From NCBI RefSeq assembly GCF_014145395.1, contig NZ_JACHTE010000005.1, forward strand, positions 1 through 64,000: a stretch of 64,000 bases of DNA. The letters are read 5' to 3'. A program made the position numbers and the translations under genes. Positions 1 through 7,880 of the stretch are shown here, one piece after another. Source of the stretch: Marilutibacter penaei. GTDB lineage: Bacteria > Pseudomonadota > Gammaproteobacteria > Xanthomonadales > Xanthomonadaceae. The notes under the pieces are model-generated. The model saw nothing but the letters and a program-made list of their open reading frames with translations. It was not told the DNA's origin and did not search any database. Position 1 is the first letter of the stretch; each line of letters begins with the position of its first letter.

Positions 1-726
1 GGGCGCGCTGGCGACCGGGGCGGGTTCGGGCGTACGCGCCGGTTCGGGCTCGCGGGCCGGCGGCGGTTCGGCCGGCGCCTGCGCGACCGGGCGGGCCGGC
101 TCGGCGGCGTCGGCCGCATCAGACGGCCCGGCCGGCTCGACCGGTTCGGCATCCAGGGTGACCACGCGCGCGTCGACGCGCGGATTGACCTCGTTGGCGG
201 CGATCCGGGCGATCTCGGCGTCGGCGCGGGTCGCATAGGGACCGATCCGCACGCGGTGCAGGGTGCGGTTGTCGCGGCCGCTGATGGTGTCCTGGTAACC
301 GGGCAGGCCCACCGCCGCCAGCGCCTGCACCACGCGGGTGGCGTCGGCGTCGCTGGCGTAGCTGCCGAAGTTCACCGCATGGTCGCCGGCCGCCGCGCGC
401 GGTGGCAACGCCGCGCCCGCGTCGCCGCCCTCGCCCTCGCCATTGGCCAGCGCGGCGGCATCGGGGTTGCGGGTATCGACGGTCGGCAGCGTGCCGTCGG
501 GCGTCGGCATGCCGACCACGCCGCCTTCCGGCGTCGCGGGCGCGGGCGCCAGCAGGGGCAGTTCGCGGGTCTCGAACTCGCCTTGCGGGCCCTCCGGCAT
601 GTCCAGCGGCATGTCGGCCACGCCGCTCTCGGGCGCGGGGCCCTTGATCAGCATGGGCAGGAAGATCACGGCGAGCGCGACCAGGACGATGGCACCGATC
701 AAACGCTGTTTCAGGGCGGGTTCCAC
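1..726 (-). CDS. DedD-like SPOR-domain inner-membrane protein (partial, C-terminus outside window)
   Basis: This is a cell-division-type SPOR protein, anchored in the inner membrane with a periplasmic domain that would bind denuded peptidoglycan at the septum. From a GTG start at 726 the protein begins with a short cytoplasmic stretch and one hydrophobic segment (about residues 8-26, LIGAIVLVALAVIFLPMLI). An acidic and proline-rich linker follows. A SPOR domain covers roughly residues 115-195, with the phrases VNFGSYAS and HRVRIGPYATRADAE. A second Pro/Ala/Glu-rich tail runs off the window at base 1. No ATG lies near the hydrophobic segment, which is why GTG was chosen. It follows folC by 91 bp on the same strand, the usual folC-dedD order in proteobacteria. 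Family assignment is firm; the total length is unknown. Confidence 0.8.
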   Translation of the reverse strand, partial: MEPALKQRLIGAIVLVALAVIFLPMLIKGPAPESGVADMPLDMPEGPQGEFETRELPLLAPAPATPEGGVVGMPTPDGTLPTVDTRNPDAAALANGEGEGGDAGAALPPRAAAGDHAVNFGSYASDADATRVVQALAAVGLPGYQDTISGRDNRTLHRVRIGPYATRADAEIARIAANEVNPRVDARVVTLDAEPVEPAGPSDAADAAEPARPVAQAPAEPPPAREPEPARTPEPAPVASAP

Positions 727-817
727 AGGCAGGTTCCGTGTCTCGCGGGCCGGGGCGTGTCGCGTGGCGATTATACGCGTGCGACGGCGCCGGCCCGAGC
801 CCCGCCCCTGGCGTCGT

Positions 818-2107
818 TCATCCGCCGCCCGGTCGCGGCCGGGTGTCGCCCAGCCACGCCAGCGCGCGCGCCGCGGTGTGGAACGAGCCCAGCACCAGCA
901 CCACGTCGCCCTTCGACGCCGATCCCAGTGCGGCCGACAGGGCCTCGGCGACCCCGGCATGGCGCGTCCCCGCGGCCGCCGCGGTCCCGGCCAGGCGGGC
1001 GGCGAACGCCTCCACGTCCAGGCCGCGCGGCCCGGCATCGGCCAGGCCAGCCAGGTGCCAGTGCGCGACCCGCGGCGCGAGGGCCTCGACCACGCCCACG
1101 GCATCCTTGTCGCCCAGCGCGGCATACACCGCATGCACCGCGCCGCCGCCATGGCCTTCGAGCGCCTCCGCCAAGACGCGCGCGGCCTGTGGGTTGTGGC
1201 CGACGTCGACGAGCACCTCGACGCCGTCGCGCTCCAGCCGCTGCAGCCTTGCGGGCACACGTGCGCCTGCCACGCCTTCGGCAAAGGCGCGTCGCGGCAA
1301 CTGCAGGTCCAGTGCGCGCAGCGCGGCAATCGCCACCGCGGCATTGCGCAACTGCACCGGCGCTGCCAGTGCGGGCAGCGGCAGCTCCAGTTCGGCGCCG
1401 ACCTCGCGCCAGGTCCAGCGCTCCGCGCCTGCCTCCGGCGGATCGACGAAGAAGTCGCAGCCGATCCGCAGCGCGCCGGCGCCGATCACGTACGCGCGCC
1501 GCAGCACGCTCGACGGCGGATCGTCGTCGCCGAGCACCAGCGGCTTCCAGCCACGCGCGATCCCGGCCTTCTCCGCGCCGATCGCCTCGCGGTCCTCGCC
1601 CAGCCAGTCCTGGTGGTCGATGTCGACGGTGGTGATGACCGCGACATCCGGGTCGACGATGTTGGTCGCGTCGAGCCGGCCGCCGAGCCCGACCTCGAGC
1701 ACGGCCAGGTCGAGACCGGCACGTTCGAACAGCCAGAGCGCGGCCAGGGTGCCGGTCTCGAAATAGGTCAGCGTGGTGCCGCCGCGCGCGGCTTCGATGG
1801 CCTCGAAGGCCTCGATCAGCGCCGCGTCGTCGGCGTCGTGGCCTTCGATCCGCACCCGCTCGTTGTAGGCCAGCAGGTGCGGCGAAGTGTAGGCGCCGAC
1901 GCGCAGGCCGCCCGCCCGGGCGATGGCCTCGATGAAGGCCACGGTCGACCCCTTGCCGTTGGTGCCGCCGACGGTGATGACGTGGCGGGCCGGCCGGCCC
2001 AGCCCGAGGCGCGCGGCGACCTCGCGGACACGGTCCAGGCCCATGTCGATGGCGGTGGGATGTTGGTGCTCGATGCGTTCGAGCCAGTCGGCAAGCGTGC
2101 GGGGCAT
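818..2107 (-). CDS. folC: Bifunctional folylpolyglutamate synthase / dihydrofolate synthase
   Basis: The enzyme joins glutamate to dihydropteroate and extends the polyglutamate tail of folates in an ATP-dependent, cytosolic reaction. The 429-residue length matches the family. The Mur-ligase-type P-loop GGTNGKGS is at about residues 47-54. It is followed by the folate-loop phrase YTSPHLLAYNERVRI, and EVGLGGRLDATNIV and DIDHQDWLG lie in the central ATP domain. The open frame extends far upstream to 2560, but that extension crosses the 22-bp repeat array and has no family resemblance. The ATG at 2107, which gives MPRTLADWLERIE, is the right start. The repeat array begins about 35 bp upstream, so the gene's promoter or leader probably lies in or beyond it. 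Confidence 0.95.
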   Translation of the reverse strand: MPRTLADWLERIEHQHPTAIDMGLDRVREVAARLGLGRPARHVITVGGTNGKGSTVAFIEAIARAGGLRVGAYTSPHLLAYNERVRIEGHDADDAALIEAFEAIEAARGGTTLTYFETGTLAALWLFERAGLDLAVLEVGLGGRLDATNIVDPDVAVITTVDIDHQDWLGEDREAIGAEKAGIARGWKPLVLGDDDPPSSVLRRAYVIGAGALRIGCDFFVDPPEAGAERWTWREVGAELELPLPALAAPVQLRNAAVAIAALRALDLQLPRRAFAEGVAGARVPARLQRLERDGVEVLVDVGHNPQAARVLAEALEGHGGGAVHAVYAALGDKDAVGVVEALAPRVAHWHLAGLADAGPRGLDVEAFAARLAGTAAAAGTRHAGVAEALSAALGSASKGDVVLVLGSFHTAARALAWLGDTRPRPGGG

Positions 2108-2597
2108 GCGCGCATTGTAGGTGCGGCGGATGCGAACGCGGCGGGAAGGCGCGAGCACCCCGGGGGTACTGCGACCCCACCCGGAGGCTCGCGACCGGGC
2201 GGTCCCATGCTCGCGCGCGAGATACACCCGGCTCGCGCACGACGGCGGCGGGGCTCGCGCACGACGACCTCCCTGCTCGCGCACGAGCGGCGTTGTGCTC
2301 GTGCGCGAACGGTGGGAGCCTCGCGTGCGAGCGGGGTCATGCCCATGCGCGAGCGCAGACATGCCCGCAATACCCCCTTCCGATACCCGAAGCCGGGCAG
2401 CAAGGGGCTCGCGCGCGAGCGTGCCGGTGCCCGGCGTCACCCGCGGCGAGGCTCGTGCGCGGAGTTCCTCCCGTTCGCGCGCGACGGTCCCGGTGCTCGC
2501 GGGACCCCACCCGGGGGCCCGACGTTGGGCACCGACCCGCTCGCGCGAGGCCAGGACCACCTGCTTCCTCGAGAGTGCCTTCCTTCTCCGACAGGAC
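2108..2597. other. 490-bp intergenic region made almost entirely of a 22-bp-period repeat array
   Basis: This gap lies between folC and the histidine phosphatase, both on the minus strand. Open frames cross it in several frames, but their translations are Arg/Ala/Ser/Pro-rich with no domain, and the repeat period (22) breaks any reading frame. The array itself is listed separately. I see no convincing -10/-35 pair and no T-tailed terminator in the remaining 60 or so bases. Confidence 0.8.
2143..2571. repeat. Phased array: about 19 units of 22 bp, conserved 12-bp core plus variable 10-bp spacer
   Basis: Read on the plus strand, the core GCTCGCGCRCGA recurs at a fixed 22-bp phase. Good copies start at 2187, 2209, 2231, 2253, 2275, 2297, 2319, 2407, 2451, 2473, 2495 and 2539. 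Weaker in-phase copies, mostly beginning GCCC, start at 2341, 2363, 2429 and 2517. The core is close to a palindrome (copies at 2209 and 2407 read GCTCGCGCGCGA followed by G). The 10 bases after each core differ from unit to unit, for example GATACACCCG, CGGCGGCGGG, CGACCTCCCT and GCGGCGTTGT. Core and spacing are therefore kept while spacers vary. Function unknown: a phased protein-binding array or a transcribed array of small hairpins are both possible. Confidence 0.9.
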
Positions 2598-3245
2598 CTA
2601 CAGCGCCCGGTGCACCGCCTCGCCGAACAGGTCGGTGTGGTGGCCGCAGTCGTTCAGGCGCACCACGTCCAGGGTGTCGACGCGGTCGCCTTCCAGCAGG
2701 TTGAGCGTCGTCGGCGCCTGGCGGAAGGTCCACAGGCGGCGGAACGGGATGCCCAGCAGGTGGCAGAGGATGACCCGGTTGACCGCGTCGTGCGCCACCA
2801 CCAGCAGCGTGTCCTCCGGCCCCAGACCCTCGGCGGCGCGCACCAGCGCCGGCCACGCGCGGTCGAACACCTGCTGCAGCGACTCACCGCCCTCGCCCGG
2901 CATCTGCACCGTCTCCGGCGCCTCGCGCCAGGCCTTCAGCCGCTCCGGGTCTCGCTCATGGATCTCGCTGGCAAGCAGGCCCTCCCACTCGCCGTGGCCG
3001 ATCTCCATCAGGCCCGCGTCGGTGGTCAGCAGATCGCCACGCTCACCCAGCGCGAGCGCCGCCGTGGTGCGCGCGCGCGACAGCGGCGAGGCCACCGCGC
3101 GGGTGATGCCCAGCGCGCGCAGGCGGTCGCCCAGCGCACGCGCCTGGCCTTCGCCGACCGGCGACAGCGGGATGTCTTCCTGGCCCTGGTAGCGGCCCTC
3201 GGCGTTCCACGGCGTCTCCCCGTGGCGGGCAAGCAGCACGCGCAT
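2598..3245 (-). CDS. Histidine phosphatase family protein (phosphoglycerate-mutase-like)
   Basis: This is a 215-residue member of the branch-1 histidine phosphatase superfamily. The phospho-acceptor histidine is His8 in LLARHGETPWN. The second catalytic histidine is His152 in LLVVAHDAVNRV. The acidic motif EIGHGEWEGL lies near residues 81-90. The true substrate (a phosphoglycerate, a nucleotide or cobalamin precursor, or another small phosphomonoester) cannot be told from sequence. It starts one base after the serA stop codon, so the two are almost certainly translated from one mRNA. This suggests, but does not prove, a role near 3-phosphoglycerate or phosphoserine. The 22-bp array begins within 30 bp of its stop. 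Confidence 0.85.
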   Translation of the reverse strand: MRVLLARHGETPWNAEGRYQGQEDIPLSPVGEGQARALGDRLRALGITRAVASPLSRARTTAALALGERGDLLTTDAGLMEIGHGEWEGLLASEIHERDPERLKAWREAPETVQMPGEGGESLQQVFDRAWPALVRAAEGLGPEDTLLVVAHDAVNRVILCHLLGIPFRRLWTFRQAPTTLNLLEGDRVDTLDVVRLNDCGHHTDLFGEAVHRAL

Positions 3246-3246
3246 G

Positions 3247-4812
3247 TCAGACCTGCCTCAGCGAGAGGATGCCGGGGGTGGCGGCCAGCGCCGCCAGCTC
3301 GTCGTCGGTCACCGGCCGGTCGACCGTGATCGCCGCGCGGGCGTTGCCGTCGCCGGCCGCACCCAGGGCGAAGTTGACGATGTTGACGCCGGCCGCGCCG
3401 AGCTTGGAGCCGACCGTGCCGATCATGCCGGGACGGTCCTCGTTGCGCATCAGCAGCACCGGCGCGGCGGGATCGAACTCGATCTCGACGCCGTCCAGGC
3501 GCACCACGCGCGGGCCCCGGTGCAGGGTCGCCTCGACCTCGCGCGAACGCGTGCCGTCGTCGATGCGCAGGCGCAGCAGGCGGTCGAAGCCATCGCTGTC
3601 GCCGCCGACCGTCTCGGCCACGGTCAGGCCGCGGGCCGCAGCCTCCTGCAGGGCGTTCACCGGGGTGACGCGGCCCGAGGCGGTGCCCATCAGCGAGGCG
3701 ACCAGCAGGCGGGTCAGCGGCCGGGTGTCCAGGGCGTCGGTGCGGCCGGCATAGGTGATGTGCAGGCGCTCCGGGGCCGGCACCAGACGAGCGGCCAGGC
3801 GGCCCAGGGCCGACATCAGCGGCATCCACGGGCCGACCTCGCGCGCCGCCTCGGCGGTCAGCGGCGGCAGGTTGACGCAGCCGGCGACCGCGCCGGTGGC
3901 GACGAAGTCGATGATCTGGCGCGCCAGGATGGTGCTGACCGCCTGCTGGGCTTCGCTGGTGGATGCACCGAGGTGCGGGGTCAGGATCAGCTTCTCGTGC
4001 TGGCGCAGCGCCGATTCGGTCGCGAGCGGTTCGGTCACGAAGGTGTCGAGCGCGGCGCCGGCCAGATGGCCTTCGTCGAGCAGCTGCAGCAGGGCGGACT
4101 CGTCGACCAGGCCACCACGCGCGGCGTTGATGATGTAGGCGCCCTTCTTCATCGAGCGCATGCGCGCCTCGGACAGGAGGTTGGTCGTCTCCTTGGTGCG
4201 CGGGATGTGCAGGGTGATGATGTCGGCCCAGGCCAGCAGCTCGTCGAGCGTCTTGAGCGGCACGCTGCCCTTGGCGGCGGCGGCGGCAGGCAGGAAGGGA
4301 TCGTGCGCGGCGACTTCCATGCCGATGCCGGCGGCCTTGCGGGCAACGGTGCTGCCGATGCGGCCGAGGCCGATGACGCCGAGCTTCTTGCCTTCCAGTT
4401 CGAAGCCGGTCAGGCCGGCCTTGGGCCAGCCGCCGGCCTTCATGCCGGCATCGGCGCGCGGGATGTGGCGGGCCATCGCGAACAGCAGGGAGATCGCGTG
4501 CTCGGCCGCGGCCAGGGTGTTGCCGTCGGGGGCGTTCATGACGGCGATGCCGCGGGTGGTGGCGGCATCGACGTCGATGGTGTCGACACCGGCGCCGGCA
4601 CGGCCGATGACCTTGAGCCTGTCGGCCTTGGCCAGCGCGGCGGCGGGCACCTTGGTGGCGGAACGGACGAGGATCGCGTCGACGCCGGCCAGGGTTTCAG
4701 CCAGGACATCGGGGTCCTTGATGGGTTCGGGGGCGATCTCGACGTCCCAGCCCGCGTCGCGGAACAGGGTCAAACCGTCTTCGTGGATGCCGTCACAGGC
4801 CAGGACTTTCAT
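3247..4812 (-). CDS. serA: D-3-phosphoglycerate dehydrogenase (long, ACT-domain form)
   Basis: The enzyme oxidises 3-phosphoglycerate to 3-phosphohydroxypyruvate with NAD, the first step of serine synthesis. At 521 residues it is the long form, with an extra allosteric-substrate-binding region between the catalytic core and the ACT domain. Visible motifs are the NAD-binding GLGRIGSTVA (about residue 148), the catalytic arginine in INAARGGLVDE and the catalytic histidine in LTPHLGASTSEAQ. A C-terminal ACT domain contains DRPGMIGTVGSKLG, typical of serine feedback control. A GGAG lies about 7 bases before the ATG. The histidine phosphatase follows with a one-base gap. Upstream is a 757-bp gap with repeat elements and no gene. 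Confidence 0.96.
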   Translation of the reverse strand: MKVLACDGIHEDGLTLFRDAGWDVEIAPEPIKDPDVLAETLAGVDAILVRSATKVPAAALAKADRLKVIGRAGAGVDTIDVDAATTRGIAVMNAPDGNTLAAAEHAISLLFAMARHIPRADAGMKAGGWPKAGLTGFELEGKKLGVIGLGRIGSTVARKAAGIGMEVAAHDPFLPAAAAAKGSVPLKTLDELLAWADIITLHIPRTKETTNLLSEARMRSMKKGAYIINAARGGLVDESALLQLLDEGHLAGAALDTFVTEPLATESALRQHEKLILTPHLGASTSEAQQAVSTILARQIIDFVATGAVAGCVNLPPLTAEAAREVGPWMPLMSALGRLAARLVPAPERLHITYAGRTDALDTRPLTRLLVASLMGTASGRVTPVNALQEAAARGLTVAETVGGDSDGFDRLLRLRIDDGTRSREVEATLHRGPRVVRLDGVEIEFDPAAPVLLMRNEDRPGMIGTVGSKLGAAGVNIVNFALGAAGDGNARAAITVDRPVTDDELAALAATPGILSLRQV

Positions 4813-5098
4813 TGCATGCTCCAGGGGTTGAAGGAAACCCGCGGGTTGCGCATGCAGCCGGCACGACGGTGGGACCGGTGGCGTCGATCGGAGCGTCCCT
4901 GGGGACGTCCGGGTCCGGCGCCTGGGGCGATGGACCGGGTGGTGCTGCCACTGATCGGGAAACGGGGCCGGCTGGCATGGGAATCCGCGATGGCGGCAAG
5001 CCTAGCAGACCGATGCCGCGATGCAACGGTTACGTCGGAAACGGGGTGGCGCGCAAACTAGTGTCTTGCTCCCGATTGCGTGGAGACTTTCGGGCGCA

Positions 5099-5286
5099 AG
5101 CCGATGAGCCAGGGATTCGCGTGACACGCCGTAAACCCCCGCTTCGCGGGTCCTGCCCTCCGGCATAGCCTCCGGGCGTTCGGCTGCGCGCGAAGCAATG
5201 CTTCGCAAACGCGCTGCCTTACCCATGGGGGCTCGGGCGCGGCGTCCATGCCGCGCACGGTCACGCGAATCCCTGGCTCACCGGCT
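5099..5286. repeat. MITE-like element: 188 bp with 21-bp perfect (27-bp near-perfect) terminal inverted repeats
   Basis: The left arm at 5105-5125 (beginning TGAGCCAGGGATTCG) is the exact reverse complement of the right arm at 5260-5280. The match extends to 27 bp with one mismatch (5099-5125 against 5260-5286). Inside are smaller hairpins: ACCCCCGCTTCGCGGGT near 5133 and GCGAAGCAATGCTTCGC near 5190. There is no transposase and no obvious target-site duplication. It looks like a non-autonomous mobile element or a large palindromic intergenic repeat. Confidence 0.7.
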
Positions 5287-5353
5287 CTCTGTCAGGAGGC
5301 TGATGTTTGAGGATAGAGCCATCAGAAGCCATTACCTCCACGTTTGCAGTAGG

Positions 5354-5466
5354 CGCCGGCCGTTGGGATGGGGGTTGCGGAGAGCAGACCATGGATGGTC
5401 TGCGCCCCGACTTAAAGACAGGACGTCGTCAGGAGGGCGTAGCAACCCCCATCCCAACGGCCGGCG
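5354..5466. repeat. Inverted-repeat element: 113 bp with 25-bp perfect arms and an internal hairpin
   Basis: The arm at 5354-5378 (beginning CGCCGGCCGTTGGGATG) is exactly complementary to 5442-5466. The loop contains a second perfect hairpin, GCAGACCA-TGGA-TGGTCTGC, at 5384-5403. The sequence is unrelated to the 5099-5286 element, so two different palindromic elements sit side by side in this gap. Confidence 0.7.
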
Positions 5467-5503
5467 ACTCCATCCAAAGAAGGTCCCCACGATCAGATGA
5501 AGC

Positions 5504-5540
5504 ACCGAAACAAAGACGCCCCCGGCCAGGCCGGGGGCGT
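5504..5540 (-). terminator. Intrinsic terminator of the S46 peptidase gene
   Basis: A 10-bp perfect stem (ACGCCCCCGG / CCGGGGGCGT, 5516-5540) has the loop CCAGG. On the minus strand it is followed by TCTTTGTTT, about 30 bp after the stop codon of the peptidase gene. Confidence 0.85.
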
Positions 5541-5569
5541 TCTCGTCACTTGCCGGTCGAGTGCCGCGC

Positions 5570-7732
5570 TCAGTCCTTCTCGGGCACGCCCATTTCCGCC
5601 AGCACCTGCGGGGCCGGGTAGACCTCCTGCATGATCCAGCGCATGTAGCGCTGGTCGACCGCGATCATCCGGGTCATGGTCGGGTCGAACACCCAGTTGC
5701 TGCTGACCGACTCCCAGTTGCCGTCGAACGCCAGGCCGACCAGCTTGCCGCGCGCGTCCAGCACCGGCGAACCCGAGTTGCCGCCGGTGATGTCGAGGTC
5801 GGACAGGAAGTTCACCGGCACCGTGCCGAGCTTGCGGTCGGCCAGGCCGCCATGATTCTTCGCCGCGATGGCGTCCAGCAAGGCCTGCGGGGCATCGAAC
5901 GGCGCCTCGCCGGTGGCCTTGGCCGCCACCTGTTCCAGCTTCGTGAAGGGGGCCTGCACGCTGCCGTCGACCTTGGTGTAGCCCATCACGTTGCCGAAGG
6001 TGATGCGCAGCGACGAGTTGGCATCGGGATAGACGTACTCGCCCTGGCTGGCCTTATAGTCGGCCACCGCCTGCAGGTAGGTCGGGCGCGCCAGCAGCGC
6101 GTCGCCGGCCCGCACCTTGCCCTCGCGTTCCAGCTCGAGCAGGGTCGGCATGGTCGCGACCGCGAGCCTGATCGCGGGGTCCTGGTTCTTCTCGAAGTCC
6201 TCGCGGCTGGCCTCCATCAGGCCCAGCCGGTACTCGGTAATGCCGAGGTTCGTCTTCGCCAGACGGTCCAGCGCATGCTCGACCGCCGCCACGTCATCGC
6301 CACCGAGCCATTCGTCCAGCGCGGCGACGCGTTGTTCCGCCGGCAGCTTGATGTACTCGCGCAGCCAGTATTCCTGCAGCTGGCGGTCCATCGCCGGGTC
6401 GTAGCGGCGCTCCATCTGCCGCAGTGCACCCTCGAAGCCCGGGCGGTCGCGCTCCTGGTAGCCCTGCTCGCGGTCGACGTCGGGCTTGGCCTGCTCGATC
6501 GACCGGCGGTAGAGCTGGATGGCGGCGCCGATCGTGCCGGTGCTGCGGAGCTGCGACAGCACCAGGTCGCGGTCGCGGGTGGCACGCGCCTGCGCGTCGA
6601 GCGCCACGAGGGTGGCGTGGGCATCGAGGGCCGCCTGGCCTTCGGCGCCCTGCTCGCCCAGCCAGGCCAGGACCTTGGCTTCCTCGGCGTGCTTGGTGGC
6701 GGCGGCATCGATGCGGCGGAAGCCCTCGAGCTGGCCGTCGTAGTTCTTCATCGCGTTCTGCCAGCCGCGTACGGTGCTGGCGTACTTGACCGCGATGTCG
6801 GGATTCTCCAGGCCGGCCGCCTCGACCATCGCGACCAGTCGCTTGTAGTGCGCGCCGACGGTCGGGTAACCCCATCCGGCGGTCTCGTCGAACTGCTCGG
6901 CCAGCGCGTAGCGCGAGGTGCGGCCCGGGTAGCCGGCCACCATCACGAAGTCACCGGCCTCCAGCGGACGGTCGGCGACCTCCAGCCAGTGCTTCGGCTC
7001 GTAAGGCACGTTGGCCTCGCTGTACGGCGCCGGCTTGCCATCCGGCCCGACATAGGCGCGGTAGAAGGAGAAGTCGCCGGTGTGGCGTGGCCACATCCAG
7101 TTGTCGATCTCGCCACCGTAGTTGCCGATGCTGCCCGGAGGCGCATAGACCAGGCGCACGTCGGTGATCTCGAGGTTGCGGAACAGGCGGTAGGTGTTGC
7201 CGCCGGAGAAGCTGTAGAGGCGGCAGCGGTAGCCGGCCTCGGCCTCGCACTGCGCGACCAGCTGCTTCTCCAGGCGGTCCAGGGCCTCGGTACGGGCCAG
7301 GCCGTCCGGCGCGGCGGCGATGGCCGCGCGCACCCGCTCGGTCACGTCCTGGATCGAGTCCAGCGCGTAGATGCGCGCGTTGGGGCCCGCGGAGACCTCC
7401 TCGCCCGGCGTGCCGGCGTTGAAGCCGTCTGCCATCAGGTTGCTCTCCGGGGTCGAGTTCAGCTGGATCGCGCCGTATGCGCAGTGGTGGTTGGTGACCA
7501 CCAGGCCCTTGGGCGAGACGAAGCTGGCGGTGCAGCCGCCCAGCGAGACCACCGCCCCCATCGGGTCGCCGGTCAGGTCGGCCAGCTGCTGGGGACGCAG
7601 CCTCAGGCCGGCGTCGCGCAGCGGCTTGGCGATCTCCGGCAGCTGCTGGGGGACCCACATGCCTTCGCCGGCCACGGCGGTTCCGACAATCGCCGACGCG
7701 GCACAGGCGGCCGCCAACAGATGCTTGCGCAT
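5570..7732 (-). CDS. S46 family dipeptidyl-peptidase (DPP7 / DAP BII type), exported
   Basis: This is a serine exopeptidase that releases dipeptides from peptide N-termini in the periplasm. The 720 residues start with a signal peptide (MRKHLLAAACAASAIVGTAVA). The chymotrypsin-like catalytic triad is visible as His83 (VTNHHCAYG), Asp220 (WPRHTGDFSFY) and Ser653 (TGGNSGSPVLD). These are offset by three or four residues from His86, Asp224 and Ser657 of Pseudoxanthomonas DAP BII. Residue 671 in LAFDGNWES is glycine. At this position DPP7-type enzymes, which prefer hydrophobic P1 residues, have Gly, whereas DPP11 has Arg. Acidic-residue specificity is therefore unlikely. The gene is monocistronic with its own terminator. 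Confidence 0.95.
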   Translation of the reverse strand: MRKHLLAAACAASAIVGTAVAGEGMWVPQQLPEIAKPLRDAGLRLRPQQLADLTGDPMGAVVSLGGCTASFVSPKGLVVTNHHCAYGAIQLNSTPESNLMADGFNAGTPGEEVSAGPNARIYALDSIQDVTERVRAAIAAAPDGLARTEALDRLEKQLVAQCEAEAGYRCRLYSFSGGNTYRLFRNLEITDVRLVYAPPGSIGNYGGEIDNWMWPRHTGDFSFYRAYVGPDGKPAPYSEANVPYEPKHWLEVADRPLEAGDFVMVAGYPGRTSRYALAEQFDETAGWGYPTVGAHYKRLVAMVEAAGLENPDIAVKYASTVRGWQNAMKNYDGQLEGFRRIDAAATKHAEEAKVLAWLGEQGAEGQAALDAHATLVALDAQARATRDRDLVLSQLRSTGTIGAAIQLYRRSIEQAKPDVDREQGYQERDRPGFEGALRQMERRYDPAMDRQLQEYWLREYIKLPAEQRVAALDEWLGGDDVAAVEHALDRLAKTNLGITEYRLGLMEASREDFEKNQDPAIRLAVATMPTLLELEREGKVRAGDALLARPTYLQAVADYKASQGEYVYPDANSSLRITFGNVMGYTKVDGSVQAPFTKLEQVAAKATGEAPFDAPQALLDAIAAKNHGGLADRKLGTVPVNFLSDLDITGGNSGSPVLDARGKLVGLAFDGNWESVSSNWVFDPTMTRMIAVDQRYMRWIMQEVYPAPQVLAEMGVPEKD

Positions 7733-7844
7733 TCACACACTCCGGTTTGCGTTCGACCGACGAGTGTAGCGGCTGGCGCCCCACCGGGTCCCTGACAGAG
7801 GTCATGCCTGAACGGTCCGGGCCGGGTGCGGTGGCGGCAGGCGA

Positions 7845-7850
7845 TATAAT
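7845..7850 (+). promoter_or_regulatory. Candidate -10 box for tdh
   Basis: A perfect TATAAT lies 31 bp before the tdh ATG. No recognisable -35 hexamer is present at 16-18 bp, so this is only a partial promoter call. Confidence 0.4.
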
Positions 7851-7880
7851 CGTCCGGTTCCCACGCCGCACCGAGACCCC

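Larger units (their letters stand above)
4813..5569. other. 757-bp intergenic region with two inverted-repeat elements and a terminator
   Basis: The gap lies between serA and the S46 peptidase, both on the minus strand. It holds two separate inverted-repeat elements (5099-5286 and 5354-5466) and the peptidase terminator (5504-5540). The remaining 290 bp next to serA should hold its promoter, but I cannot pick a convincing -10/-35 pair. Short open frames here have no recognisable product. Confidence 0.7.

Noticed and set aside
2143-2571. Classical CRISPR array
   Set aside because: The 12-bp repeats and 10-bp spacers are far below CRISPR sizes, the repeats are degenerate and no cas gene is present. 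TIGR-type guide arrays were considered, but no Tas-like gene is nearby and the unit is too short for the known layout.
2121-3329. Long open frames on both strands crossing the 22-bp array
   Set aside because: They are low in complexity (Arg, Ala, Pro, Ser), have no recognisable domain, and the 22-bp period shifts frame every unit. They also overlap folC or the histidine phosphatase.
4812-5168. 118-codon plus-strand open frame upstream of serA
   Set aside because: Its translation is Gly/Ala-rich, has no domain and runs into the inverted-repeat element. No ribosome-binding site is seen.
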